This document shows positions 18,291-27,150 of a stretch of DNA of 64,000 nt, one piece after another (position 1 is the stretch's first letter; every line of letters starts with the position of its first letter). The stretch lies in the NCBI GenBank assembly GCA_965243385.1, contig CBDEUV010000002.1:2418001-2482000 (forward strand). Direction: 5' to 3'. Source of the stretch: JANSYA01 sp965243385 (lineage in GTDB: Bacteria > Spirochaetota > Leptospiria > Leptospirales > Leptonemataceae). A program made the position numbers and the translations under genes. A model generated the notes under the pieces. The model worked only from the letters and a program-made list of their open reading frames with translations. It did no database searches and had not been told where the DNA came from.

Positions 18291-18436
18291 AATCTCAGAA
18301 AAAAGATGAACCCGCTGTTTCTTTTCCGTTAGTTTTTCGTCGAATAAGATGTTTAACAATGAAAAATCATTCCCACTGCGGGCCCTTTCTGAGTATGTTC
18401 TGAGAACCCGTTTCTTTTCGAGTTTTGTAGTCGCCT

Positions 18437-19303
18437 ATGAATACTTCACATCGCGCCCAGGATTTTATGAAACTCAACGGTCCCCTCTCGCTGGGGCTCG
18501 TGCTCTTGCAGTGGGTGATGATCGCCGCAGCGATTTACGCCAGCGTTCAGTTTCAGAATCTGTTCGTGTATCTGCTGGCCGTCTGGTTCATTGGCAGCCG
18601 TATGGTGGCGCTGGCCGAAGTCATCGGTCATGAGGCCGTGCATAACAATCTCTTCGAACGCAAGTCGCTGAATCGCAACCTGGAGTTCCTGTGGTTCCTG
18701 CCCATCTTCGAGACCTATGACGGCTACCAGAGAGACCACAACGCCCACCACGCGCATCTGTTAAAACCGGAAGACCCCACCCACGACGACTACAAACGCT
18801 GGGGGCTTTTCGAACCCCGGATAAATTATTTTTGGATCTGGTTCGTCCGCCCGTTCTTCTTTTTCGACACCTGGCATCTGATCCGCACGACCGCGAAGGG
18901 ATTGTGGTCCGACTCCGAATACCGGAAGCGCATTCTGGCCTTCTGGATTCCGGCCGCCACGGCGATCGTGGTCAGCGGCGGCGCCGAATACTTCCTGTAC
19001 TACTGGCTCGTGCCGCTCCTGTGGGTCTACCCGGCTCTGATTTTCTGGAGTGAAGTCGGCGAACACTACAATACGACCGAAGGCGCGACGCGCAATACCT
19101 TCGGCCTGCTGGAATGGCTATTGATCAGTCCGCACAACGATCGCTTTCATGCCGTACATCACAAATTCCCGCGCATCCCCTGGTTCAATTTGGGGCGGGC
19201 GCATCGAGCTCTGAACGCGGAGCAGCTGGGACCGGTCAGTCAGTCGAATGGGTTTCTGGATCTATATCGGCAGATCAGCGGCGCAAAGCCCGGTCGGGTC
19301 TGA
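18437..19303 (+). CDS. Membrane fatty acid desaturase
   Basis: Integral-membrane di-iron desaturase, 288 residues, with the three histidine boxes HEAVH, HNAHH and HAVHH at about residues 75, 103 and 237, and hydrophobic spans around residues 20-55 and 160-195. It introduces double bonds into lipid acyl chains or modifies related lipids (carotenoid/sphingolipid hydroxylases share the fold). The length is somewhat short for DesA/OLE1-type enzymes (300-400), so the exact substrate is open. The start at 18437 is followed by an in-frame ATG at 18467 that could also be used. Confidence 0.87.
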   Translation: MNTSHRAQDFMKLNGPLSLGLVLLQWVMIAAAIYASVQFQNLFVYLLAVWFIGSRMVALAEVIGHEAVHNNLFERKSLNRNLEFLWFLPIFETYDGYQRDHNAHHAHLLKPEDPTHDDYKRWGLFEPRINYFWIWFVRPFFFFDTWHLIRTTAKGLWSDSEYRKRILAFWIPAATAIVVSGGAEYFLYYWLVPLLWVYPALIFWSEVGEHYNTTEGATRNTFGLLEWLLISPHNDRFHAVHHKFPRIPWFNLGRAHRALNAEQLGPVSQSNGFLDLYRQISGAKPGRV

Positions 19304-19339
19304 CGCGTCGCTGCGAAAAAATAATCAGGCGGGAAACTG

Positions 19340-19413
<74 letters not shown>

Positions 19414-19563
19414 TCGATTTTCAAATCGGTATCAGGCAGGGGATTCGAAACCCGCCCTGGTGTCAATGAAGTACCCGCCGATGCAGCGCGGCATTATCAA
19501 CGCCCCTCTACGGGTGGGTCGTGCGTCTCGCTCCTGAGAAAGTCTTGACAGTGTCTGAAAATA

Positions 19564-19602
19564 CGCCACCCTGCGTGGCGACATTTCGGCTTCGCCGCCG
19601 AA
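19564..19602. repeat. Two adjacent small hairpins upstream of the AsmA-like gene
   Basis: CGCCAC/GTGGCG (19564-19569 with 19575-19580) and TTCGGC/GCCGAA (19585-19590 with 19597-19602) are perfect 6-bp inverted repeats separated by four bases. The second is flanked by T and A residues and could act as a weak bidirectional terminator between the minus-strand tRNA-Val and the + strand AsmA-like gene. A TTGACA at 19545-19550 lies just before them, but no convincing -10 box follows at 16-18 bases. Confidence 0.35.
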
Positions 19603-19676
19603 AAACGGGCGAACCGGGCGGCGGCTCCGCTCATCTAATAGCGGTTTCCTCCGTCTAATTCCCCCAGAGGCTTTGC

Positions 19677-21113
19677 ATGAAAAAAATACTGATCATTCTC
19701 GGATCCGTCGTCGGCGGCATACTCGTATTGCTGCTCGGCGTTTCGCTCTACGTCTCGAGCCTGCTCACTGAGGAATTCGTAGTCGAACAAATCGAATCCA
19801 CCTTTAATCTACGCGCCGAGCTGAAAGAACTCAATGTCGGCCTCTTCTCCGGCGCAAGCGTTGAACTGAAGGGCGTCGCGCTGGGTCCGCGGGATTCGGT
19901 CGCCAATCAGGGTAAGCCCCTGGGCGAACGCAAGCCGATGGCCAATAAGCTCATCTCCGCGGAAGGGCTTGAACTTTCCCTGCAGCTGATGCCGCTGCTC
20001 GATAAACAACTGGTCGTTGAGAATTTCGTTTTCGAAAAGCCGGTGATGAACCTGCGCATGCGAGCGAACGGCACTAACAATCTGGGAGCCCTGTTCAAGA
20101 CGCCGCGGGTGGTCGGCGGCAAACGCAACCCGGCCCTCGACGAGAAACCGGCCGCCGCTTCGAATACCAACGAGCCCTTTCGGGCTTCCGACCTGGGCAT
20201 CGCCGGCGAATTGGAGCGAGTTGGTCTGAGCAATGGCACGCTGAACCTGCGCCTGGCCAGCGGCGATCGACTGAAATTCAAGAACCTGGATCTATTTCTA
20301 ACCGACATCGTTGTCGATCCCGAAGATCTCGAAAACAAAAACTCGGCGTATATCGATCTGGACACCGATGTCGGAGTAACCAGTCGAGCGACGGGCAAAG
20401 AAATCGCGCAATTCCTCCTGCGCTCGGAAGGTAAAATTCAACCCTTCGATCCGCGCACGGGCGAAATCGCGCTAAACGTGCGCTACGACCTAACCATGAA
20501 AGAGTCGTCCTTTATGACCGGCTTCGCGGTGATGGACCAGCTCGCGGGCAAGCTGCCGGACCTGAAAAAAGCCGGCGTGAATATGAGCGAGATCGCGAAA
20601 AAGGCCGAGCTGATTCGCGACGTCGAAATCGACATGGAATACGGACGCGGCTTAATCAAAATCCTGAACGATCCGACCTTTCCCACGCGCCACTATGATC
20701 TCGCCCTGCTGAAGGGCAGCACGGTCAAACTGGGCGATTCCACCCACCGCTTTAAGGGCAGCGTGCTCGCCTCGGAAAACGAAACGAATAAGGCTTTTAA
20801 GAATCTGGACAAAGAGATCGAACGGGCGCTCAAAGGCACCTCGGTCGATCCGGTCGAGCTGCGCAATAAAGCGCTGAATAAGATCATCAAAGACGGCCGC
20901 ATTCACCTGGACTTTACTTCGGCCGGCGCTCTCAAGAATCCGAACGTGGATCTGCTCGTAAATCTACCGCAACTGAGCGATGTCATCAAAAGCGCGGGCG
21001 GCGACATCCTCAAAGGCAAGCTGGACGCCGAAATCAACAAGGTGCTCCCCGGCGGCGCGGGCAAAGAAGGCAAAAAGCTGATCGACGACGCGTTGAAAAA
21101 GCTCCCCTTCTGA
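19677..21113 (+). CDS. AsmA-like / DUF748-type envelope protein
   Basis: One N-terminal transmembrane segment (about residues 4-27, ILIILGSVVGGILVLLLG) is followed by a large extracytoplasmic part. The opening EEFVVEQIESTFNLRAELKELNVGLFSGASVELKGV is the usual AsmA N-terminal repeat unit. AsmA-family proteins are shorter relatives of the lipid-transfer bridge proteins TamB/YhdP and are thought to help move or balance envelope lipids. The C-terminus (DINKVLPGG-like segment then KKLIDDALKKLPF) resembles the AsmA/DUF748 terminal helix. The length of 478 is in the short range. It is a single gene flanked by convergent dedA. Confidence 0.78.
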   Translation: MKKILIILGSVVGGILVLLLGVSLYVSSLLTEEFVVEQIESTFNLRAELKELNVGLFSGASVELKGVALGPRDSVANQGKPLGERKPMANKLISAEGLELSLQLMPLLDKQLVVENFVFEKPVMNLRMRANGTNNLGALFKTPRVVGGKRNPALDEKPAAASNTNEPFRASDLGIAGELERVGLSNGTLNLRLASGDRLKFKNLDLFLTDIVVDPEDLENKNSAYIDLDTDVGVTSRATGKEIAQFLLRSEGKIQPFDPRTGEIALNVRYDLTMKESSFMTGFAVMDQLAGKLPDLKKAGVNMSEIAKKAELIRDVEIDMEYGRGLIKILNDPTFPTRHYDLALLKGSTVKLGDSTHRFKGSVLASENETNKAFKNLDKEIERALKGTSVDPVELRNKALNKIIKDGRIHLDFTSAGALKNPNVDLLVNLPQLSDVIKSAGGDILKGKLDAEINKVLPGGAGKEGKKLIDDALKKLPF

Positions 21114-21146
21114 ACGCGTCCGTTCCAGCGGCAGAGTTCGCGGCCG

Positions 21147-21803
21147 TCAATCGGCGGACGCGGACGACGCACGCCGGCTTCGTCGCCAGAGTAAATACGC
21201 GATCACACTCACGGACAGCAGTGAAATGACGACGGTGCTGTAGACCTTGATCCAGCCCAGGATCAGCTCCCAGTTCTCGCCCAGCGCATAACCGCCTCCA
21301 AGCAGCAACACGTTCCATATGCTTACGCCGGCGGTAAAGGCCAGCAAGAACAGCAGTAGATTCATCCGGGTGATGCCCGCGACGACCACAACGAAGATGC
21401 GAATCCCCGCCAGAAAACGGGAAATCACCACCAGACCCGCTCCCCACCTGGCGAACCATTCCCGGGTCCGCTCCATCTGCTTGCGCGAAAAGGTTTCGCC
21501 GAGCCAGGTGCGCACGAAGGCGGGACGGCGCACCCTCATCCGAATGCGATAAACAATGTACAACACGTAGGTCCCGGCGTAGTACATGAACAGCCCGCTG
21601 AGTATATTGCCCAGGAGCGACGCCAGGAAAGCCGCCGGCAAACTCACCACGTCGTGAGCCGCCAGGAAACCCGCAAAGACAATCGGCACGTCTCCAGGCC
21701 AGGGGGGGAAAATATTTTCGATGGCCGACGAAACGCAGAGGAACGCGTACACGCCCCAGTCCGGAAGGGCGCACATCCACTCCACAACCGCCTGTGTGTT
21801 CAT
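21147..21803 (-). CDS. DedA family membrane protein
   Basis: A 218-residue multi-span protein with the DedA/VTT-domain pattern: AIENIFPPWPGDVPIVFAGFLA (E and P-G-D conserved), then RFLAGIRIFVVVVAGITRMNLLLFLLA (F-x-PGxR-like element, here FLAGIR) and a terminal hydrophobic helix. DedA proteins recycle polyprenyl phosphate or flip phospholipids and need proton motive force. The start codon overlaps the stop of the upstream glycosyltransferase by four bases, suggesting translational coupling and a shared envelope-polysaccharide role. Confidence 0.88.
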   Translation of the reverse strand: MNTQAVVEWMCALPDWGVYAFLCVSSAIENIFPPWPGDVPIVFAGFLAAHDVVSLPAAFLASLLGNILSGLFMYYAGTYVLYIVYRIRMRVRRPAFVRTWLGETFSRKQMERTREWFARWGAGLVVISRFLAGIRIFVVVVAGITRMNLLLFLLAFTAGVSIWNVLLLGGGYALGENWELILGWIKVYSTVVISLLSVSVIAYLLWRRSRRASSASAD

Positions 21804-22966
21804 ACTGCGGCCTTCCTCAGATGATCGCGGACGACGGCGTACAGCTTCGTTTCGAAGATCTCCCGGTTTATATGCGATCGAATCCGAAGGCGCTGTCGTT
21901 CGACGACGCCGCGCCGCAGTGGACCGTCGCGCAATAGAGTCAGCGCCATTTCGGCTACGGCCGGATGTCGTATGCGATGGTATTCGACCCCCGCACCGCG
22001 CAGAGTTTCGCCCACGGCCGAGTGGGGCGAAGCATATGCCAGCACGGGCACGTCGTAGCGCATCGCCTCCAATAGTGGCACGCAGAAGCCTTCATGGGCG
22101 GACGCGGAACAAAATAGCCGCGCCTGGCCGTACAACTCCGCGAGCCTGGCGTCGGAAACGAAACCCGTGAATTCGACGCTTTCGCTCAGATCCAGGCTGC
22201 GCACAAGGCAGTCCAGTTCCTCGCGATAGCTGCGCGCGTGCGTCGCCACGTCCCCCGCAAGAATCAAACGCGCGCGCGGCTCCAGCTTATGTAAATAATA
22301 GAAGATCTTAATCAAATCCACGTGGCCTTTGTTCGGCGCGATGCGTCCGACGAACAATATGTTGGATTGATCGCTGTCATCTAAATCGCGACTCCGTACA
22401 GCTTTGCCGTTCGTTTGATGTACGGCGCGATTCGAGGCGGTCGCGTCGCCTGAAATCCGTCCGTTGGAATACGGAGACTGCGCGACGGGAAAGAGCACCG
22501 GCAAGACGCGCACGCCGGAATATCCGAAGGCTTCCAGCTCTTCTGCATTGAAACGGGAATCGGCGAATGCCAGATCGAAATCGTCGCGCAGCCGGCGCAG
22601 GTCCCGCCGGGCGCGCTCCAGGCGACCCGCCACGTAGAGACTGTACGGCCGATAGTATTCGGCGGGGGTCACGTTGTGATAGATCAACGCCCGCTGTACT
22701 CCGCTCCAGGAACGAATGCGTTCGCTGATGCGCGCCGCGATTCCATAGTGGTAGAGAATGAAATCGCCGGGTTGCGGAACATAACTGTGCGCGGGCCCGG
22801 CGAAGTGCAGGAGCGATGGATGGATATGCTCCGCGTAAACCGCCGTTTCGGAAAAGAGATCGTCGCAGGGCGGCCTGCGAAATAAATCGGCGATAATGCG
22901 AATCTCGTTGGTAATCGCGTCGCCGGGATTCACTCCCGGAGCAATCTGAACCAGGCGACGCTTCAT
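21800..22966 (-). CDS. Glycosyltransferase family 4-like
   Basis: A GT-B glycosyltransferase of 388 residues. The C-terminal domain shows ILFVGRIAPNKGHVDLI, ARLILAGD, VEFTGFVSDARLAELYGQA and the nucleotide-sugar E-x7-E element EGFCVPLLEAM. The N-terminal domain has ALIYHNVTPAEYY. It probably adds a sugar to lipopolysaccharide or another surface polymer in the cytoplasm; donor and acceptor cannot be read from the sequence. It follows a methyltransferase-like gene (52 bases) and overlaps dedA, forming a three-gene minus-strand unit. Confidence 0.9.
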   Translation of the reverse strand: MKRRLVQIAPGVNPGDAITNEIRIIADLFRRPPCDDLFSETAVYAEHIHPSLLHFAGPAHSYVPQPGDFILYHYGIAARISERIRSWSGVQRALIYHNVTPAEYYRPYSLYVAGRLERARRDLRRLRDDFDLAFADSRFNAEELEAFGYSGVRVLPVLFPVAQSPYSNGRISGDATASNRAVHQTNGKAVRSRDLDDSDQSNILFVGRIAPNKGHVDLIKIFYYLHKLEPRARLILAGDVATHARSYREELDCLVRSLDLSESVEFTGFVSDARLAELYGQARLFCSASAHEGFCVPLLEAMRYDVPVLAYASPHSAVGETLRGAGVEYHRIRHPAVAEMALTLLRDGPLRRGVVERQRLRIRSHINREIFETKLYAVVRDHLRKAAV

Positions 22967-23018
22967 AATCCGTTCGTATACATTGAATTCGCCCTGCTTC
23001 CGCTAATCGCGCGAGCGA

Positions 23019-24056
23019 TCAGCCGATTTTCTGGGCGAGCAACTCGAAAGATCCGTCGCGTAAACCCGCGGGCCGGGATTCTTCGACAACGCGAAAGCCC
23101 AGCGATTCGCACAGACGCCGCAGGGCCGCGGGATCCGCTTCGCAGCGCAGCACCGGCGAAAAGGGCGCGTCGCGCAGCCCTCGCTGCATACGAAAAAACA
23201 AAACGCCTTCGGCTCCCAGCTTGCGATAGATCAGCTCCGGCAGCGCGTCGGGGTCGATCGTAAAGCGCCCGAGGTCCGGAACAAGCACCGCTCCCAGGCT
23301 TCCGTCTTCCGCATCGGCCAGGAGCGTGTCCGGCGCGCAGCGACGTACGGTCTTCAGTTTACGGCGCAGTTGCAGATATTCGCCGGCGTCGACAACGTTC
23401 ATTTCCAATTTGCGCAGCCCCGTTCTCAGCAATTCGCGCGCGAGCCCGCCACCATGATCGTCGAGCAGATAGATCGGCGCGCCGGATCCAGCGGCCGCGT
23501 TCAACCGCATGACGCTGGCCGTCGCCTCGCGATTGAGCTGATCGAAGACTGCGGACACCGGCGCCAGGGGCAGCGCGTCCACATCGTCCGGATCGACGAC
23601 GCCCTCGTCGCGGGCTTCATCGTATCCGGCGCGCAGGCGTCGGTTTTCACTCTGCAGGTGTTCGAGGCGTTCCAGCAATCGTTCGTGGCGATAGTTTACG
23701 GCGATCAACTCATGCACGACGTTATAAAACGCCTGGATCTTGTTCTGGTTGAGTTTATCGTGAAGATTGGAAAAGAAACCGAAGAGCACTCGCGCGAGCC
23801 ATTTCAGCGGACCGCGAAAGCGCGCGAATTTGGGACTGTTGAAATCCGGAGCGGAAACGGGTCGCTCAAAGAGTTCCGTTACGGCGGCCGGATCGAAACC
23901 GTGCTCGCGAGCCGGAGGCACGGGCGTGAAGGAGAGCTGACGCACGCGTTCCACGTCCTCCGGCTGGTAGCCGCGTCCGGCCAGTCGCTCTTCTATGCCG
24001 TCCAGAATCTCGCGGGTGTCGACCTGGTCGGCGTGTATCTCGAAGATTCGTTCCAT
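23019..24056 (-). CDS. Degenerate methyltransferase-like protein of surface-polysaccharide loci
   Basis: The domain order resembles O-antigen methyltransferase-type proteins: an N-terminal segment, then GPLKWLARVLFGFFSNLHDKLNQNKIQAFYNVVHEL (an amphipathic membrane-associating stretch), a coiled coil ERLEHLQSENRRLR, and a C-terminal Rossmann-like domain. In the Rossmann part the SAM motif expected as D-x-G-x-G-x-G reads YLLDDHGGGLARELL, and the acidic and catalytic positions are poorly kept. It may therefore be a non-catalytic or altered enzyme. The assignment rests on architecture, not on a family I can name. It is upstream of the glycosyltransferase and divergent from the Rrf2 gene. Confidence 0.55.
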   Translation of the reverse strand: MERIFEIHADQVDTREILDGIEERLAGRGYQPEDVERVRQLSFTPVPPAREHGFDPAAVTELFERPVSAPDFNSPKFARFRGPLKWLARVLFGFFSNLHDKLNQNKIQAFYNVVHELIAVNYRHERLLERLEHLQSENRRLRAGYDEARDEGVVDPDDVDALPLAPVSAVFDQLNREATASVMRLNAAAGSGAPIYLLDDHGGGLARELLRTGLRKLEMNVVDAGEYLQLRRKLKTVRRCAPDTLLADAEDGSLGAVLVPDLGRFTIDPDALPELIYRKLGAEGVLFFRMQRGLRDAPFSPVLRCEADPAALRRLCESLGFRVVEESRPAGLRDGSFELLAQKIG

Positions 24057-24192
24057 CAGGAGGCGATTGGTCGGAGGCCCAAATGAACAAACAGGCGGCG
24101 ACCGAAGTACCCGGAAAGCCTGGGCCCGCCGAAGCCAGCGGTCAACAAATAATCCTGCTTTACAGGTCGACCGATGGTTTTCACGCTACGAC

Positions 24193-24615
24193 GTGCGAAT
24201 CACGAGCAAAGGCCGCTACGGGCTGAAAGCCATGATGGAGCTGGCGTCGGTCGGCCCGCAGGACGTACTGCTGAAAACGCGCGAAATCTCCGAACGCCAG
24301 GGAATCCCGCTCAAATATCTCGAACAGATCATCAATACCCTGAAGAAGCAGAATCTGGTTACGAGCGTGCGCGGCTCGGAAGGCGGCTATCGTCTGGCCC
24401 GCCCGGCGCACGATATCAGCATTTACGAAATTCTCAATTCCCTCGAAGGCGATTTGTCCATCATCGACAAGAATGATCCTTCCTGGGGCCAGGGCGCGCA
24501 GGGAGTTTTCTGGACCGAACTGGAAGACCAGATTCGCAGAATTCTGGAAGTTCCGCTTTCCGATTTCTCCGCGCAAAATCAGGCCGCGGCCGACGGATTG
24601 ATGTACTATATTTGA
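24193..24615 (+). CDS. Rrf2-family transcriptional regulator, cysteine-free (CymR-like)
   Basis: The GTG at 24193 gives the standard Rrf2 start (V/M)RITSKGRYGLKAMMELA; the frame continues upstream, but that part overlaps the divergent neighbour's leader. The winged helix is complete: TREISERQGIPLKYLEQIINTLKKQ (recognition helix) and VRGSEGGYRLARP (wing). There is no cysteine anywhere in the 140 residues, so it cannot carry the Fe-S cluster of IscR, NsrR or RsrR. It best resembles CymR, which senses cysteine status through O-acetylserine sulfhydrylase. The last ten bases overlap the end of the convergent DUF218 gene. Confidence 0.88.
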   Translation: MRITSKGRYGLKAMMELASVGPQDVLLKTREISERQGIPLKYLEQIINTLKKQNLVTSVRGSEGGYRLARPAHDISIYEILNSLEGDLSIIDKNDPSWGQGAQGVFWTELEDQIRRILEVPLSDFSAQNQAAADGLMYYI

Positions 24616-25637
24616 TGCGGCGCCACCCGCATCCTCACGAGCATGGCGAGCGGCCGAAGATAATAGTACCAGAAAGCCGCCACTTCCCGGGTCATCAATA
24701 GCGGCAGCTTTACAATCAAACGACTCTTCTTCGCCGGAACGGTGTAAACATCAAAACCGGCGCGCGCGTAGCTCAGTTTAATGCGCGGCAGATGATAGAA
24801 CTGACTGACCGCAAGCACCCGCGTATATCCGTTCTCGCGCAGAAACTTCGCAGAGTTCTCGACGGTCTCGACTGTACTGAGTCCGGCGCGATCCAGAACG
24901 ATATCGCGCGGATCCACAGCGCGTTTCAGCGCATAGTTTCGCATGGCTTCGACTTCGTGAATTTCGCCATCGCCCGGCCCGCCGGAAAAGAACAGGCGGC
25001 CGGCCAGGCCGCCTTTATACAGATCAACCCCGGTACGCGCGCGATCGAAGAGCGCCGTCGACATGCGACCGTCGGCATACGCCCGCGCTCCGAAGACGAC
25101 TACAAGGTCCGCCGGTCGTCTATAATCGGTCGCACCGAAGCAGACCATCTGGGCCAGCGGAAAGAGTACGCTCAATGCAGCTAGAGTTAACACGCTGAGC
25201 ATAGCGCTCTTCAGAGGTCGGTATCCGATCGCTCGCATCCGCGGGCGGGCGCACTCGCGCAGCATCCCGGCGACTGGCAACAAAATGAAAAGGGAAAGCG
25301 GCACGGGAAAAGCCGACCGAATCATACCGCTGAAAAGCAGCGCATAGTACTGAACGACGTTTTGCACGATCAGAACGAGCAGCGCCCAGAGCGCGATGTA
25401 CGCCGCACGGCCCCCGATCGTAGAATGCGCACGCGGTCCACGCAGCGCGAAATGCAAGAGACCGCCGGCCGTAAAGAGCAGCGCAATCGTCGGCGCGTAT
25501 TCCGAAAGGATCGCCAGCATGCGCAAGTCCAGCCACCAGAGATTCGCGTCGAAACCAGGTAGCAGCAGCCCCAGTGTATGATTCACCAGCGCGAAGGCCG
25601 CGAAAAAGAACGCCGTAGTTCTCAGAGACAGGATCAT
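24606..25637 (-). CDS. DUF218 (YdcF/SanA-like) membrane protein
   Basis: About five N-terminal membrane spans (residues 5-195) precede a C-terminal DUF218 domain (about 205-330): ADLVVVFGARAYADGRMS, then FFSGGPGDGEIHEVEAM (the GG and E positions conserved), VLDRAGLSTVETVENS (T-x-ENA-like), and VLAVSQFYHLPRIKLSYARAG. The family includes SanA and ElyC, which affect envelope permeability and peptidoglycan precursor metabolism; the biochemical activity is unsettled. The gene ends inside the Rrf2 gene's 3' end. Confidence 0.87.
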   Translation of the reverse strand: MILSLRTTAFFFAAFALVNHTLGLLLPGFDANLWWLDLRMLAILSEYAPTIALLFTAGGLLHFALRGPRAHSTIGGRAAYIALWALLVLIVQNVVQYYALLFSGMIRSAFPVPLSLFILLPVAGMLRECARPRMRAIGYRPLKSAMLSVLTLAALSVLFPLAQMVCFGATDYRRPADLVVVFGARAYADGRMSTALFDRARTGVDLYKGGLAGRLFFSGGPGDGEIHEVEAMRNYALKRAVDPRDIVLDRAGLSTVETVENSAKFLRENGYTRVLAVSQFYHLPRIKLSYARAGFDVYTVPAKKSRLIVKLPLLMTREVAAFWYYYLRPLAMLVRMRVAPHQI

Positions 25638-25741
25638 TGGTTCGCAGCCGTTCGCTCGCTCCGTAGCTCAGCAGTCTGTTACTCCGGGGCGATACAACGG
25701 CGCACCGGTGGCCGCCTGGCGATCGCCCCGTACTTCGTCAG

Positions 25742-26410
25742 TCACCAGGGTAGCTCTTCGCCGTTCGTGTGCCAGAAGGTGCCGGAGTTTTCAAGAGTCA
25801 GGCCGTCCAGCCGCGCGAGCAAACCCGTAACCGATTCGGTCGTGGTGATCATACCGTTGTTATTGGTCATCTCGGTCTTCACATAACCGGGATGCAGAAT
25901 CGCAACCGCCGCGGACTGCTCTTTCAGATCATGCGCGAGCGAAACGCCGGCCATATTTACGGCCGCCTTCGACATACGATAGCCGTACATGCCGCCCGAA
26001 GTATTGTCCGCGACCGAGCCCATGCGACTGGTGATGATCGCGACTTTGGCCGGAGAAGCCAGATGGTCCCGCAGAGCGTGGGTCACCATCAGCGGTCCGA
26101 GGCTGTTTACTTCGAATTGAGACCGGATCGAAGCGAGATCCAGATTCGCCAGATTTTCGCTTCTCAGAATGCCGGCGTTGTTGATGAGGACGTCCAGCTT
26201 TTGTTTGGTAATCGCGGGATGCTTCGCCAGGCCCTCCACGTCGCTTTCGGAGCTCACGTCGACGCCTTCGATGATTTCGACGCCCAGGTCTTTCAACTCC
26301 GGGGAGGCCTGCCGGCAAACCGCGACAACATCGTCGCCCCGCGCCTTCAATTGGCGGCAAAACTCCAATCCGATCCCCCGGTTCGCGCCCGTAATACAAA
26401 CTCGTGCCAT
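25742..26410 (-). CDS. Short-chain dehydrogenase/reductase, C-factor-like
   Basis: SDR of 222 residues. The cofactor motif TGANRGIGLEF is at the N-terminus, NNAG (in VLINNAGIL) in the middle, and the catalytic Ser-Tyr-x3-Lys is visible as ITSRMGSV and YGYRMSKAAVNM. The Rossmann-loop residues after strand 2 (VVAVCRQ, with Arg) favour NADPH. The short form with HPGYVKTEM resembles the CsgA/C-factor and CR3L subgroups. The substrate is unknown. It lies downstream of the ribosomal cluster terminator on the same strand and is probably independently transcribed. Confidence 0.9.
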   Translation of the reverse strand: MARVCITGANRGIGLEFCRQLKARGDDVVAVCRQASPELKDLGVEIIEGVDVSSESDVEGLAKHPAITKQKLDVLINNAGILRSENLANLDLASIRSQFEVNSLGPLMVTHALRDHLASPAKVAIITSRMGSVADNTSGGMYGYRMSKAAVNMAGVSLAHDLKEQSAAVAILHPGYVKTEMTNNNGMITTTESVTGLLARLDGLTLENSGTFWHTNGEELPW

Positions 26411-26487
26411 TCGCTTCTATGCCTCCCTCGACTATGTCCCGATTGTCCGGACTGTTCTGAAGTCGCAGCCGGACCCTTTAAAATACG

Positions 26488-26528
26488 AACGCCGCGCTGA
26501 TTCGACCACCGGGGTCCAGCGCGGCGTT
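26488..26528 (-). terminator. Rho-independent terminator of the ribosomal supercluster
   Basis: Perfect 11-bp inverted repeat AACGCCGCGCT (26488-26498) with AGCGCGGCGTT (26518-26528), enclosing a 19-base loop that holds a second small stem (GACC/GGTC). Reading the minus strand, the stem is followed by CGTATTTT. It lies 25 bases beyond the rplQ stop, exactly where the S10-spc-alpha transcript should end. Confidence 0.88.
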
Positions 26529-26553
26529 TGCGATCCGGGGGACGCGTTCCCGA

Positions 26554-27102
26554 TCAGGTATCAGCGTGCACGTCGCGTTTCTTGCCGCGACGAAAGCGGT
26601 CGTACCACTTGCCTTCCTGCTGGCTGCCGCCGCCGGACGAGGCTCGCGGGGATTTCTTGTCGCCGGAATCCTTCGTGGTGGCGGTCGCCTGGGTGCTGCG
26701 CACGCGACGCACTTTTTCGACGCGATCAACAAGCTCGATGACACTCATCTGGGCCGAGTCGGATTTACGAGCCGCCAGGTGAATGATGCGGGTATAGCCG
26801 CCATTGCGCTCTTTGTAGCGCGGCGCGATTTCTTCGAAGAGCTTTTTGACGATGTCGCGGTCGCGAATGGTCTGCATGATGGTGCGTTTATTATGCAGAA
26901 CGCGGTGCGGCGTCACGCCGTCGCTCAGATTATCTTTCGCCCGGGTGATCAGCTTTTCGGAATAGGAACGCAGCGCCTTCGCCTTAGCGCGGGTGGTTAC
27001 TATGCGCTCGTGCTCGAACAGGCTGGTCGCCATATTCCTCATCATCGCCTTGCGATGCGATGCCGTGCGGTTCAATTGGGGTACTGCGTTACGTTTTCTC
27101 AT
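26554..27102 (-). CDS. rplQ: 50S ribosomal protein L17 with C-terminal extension
   Basis: The first ~125 residues are a standard L17 (MRKRNAVPQLNRTASHRKAM start; SEKLITRAKD; RYKERNGGYTRI). L17 sits near the peptide exit tunnel. The protein is 182 residues against about 120-130 in most bacteria: the last ~55 residues are a hydrophilic Ser/Thr/Gly/Lys-rich tail ending in RFRRGKKRD. It is the last gene of the alpha operon; the terminator follows. Confidence 0.97.
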   Translation of the reverse strand: MRKRNAVPQLNRTASHRKAMMRNMATSLFEHERIVTTRAKAKALRSYSEKLITRAKDNLSDGVTPHRVLHNKRTIMQTIRDRDIVKKLFEEIAPRYKERNGGYTRIIHLAARKSDSAQMSVIELVDRVEKVRRVRSTQATATTKDSGDKKSPRASSGGGSQQEGKWYDRFRRGKKRDVHADT

Positions 27103-27150
27103 TTGAGATTTCCAGAATTTCGGTTAGTGTTTGTCTTCCGGACCTTAAAA

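Noticed and set aside
19545..19573. TTGACA promoter upstream of the AsmA-like gene
   Set aside because: At 16-18 bases spacing there is no A/T-rich -10 hexamer (ACCCTG); the box falls next to hairpins and could be chance.
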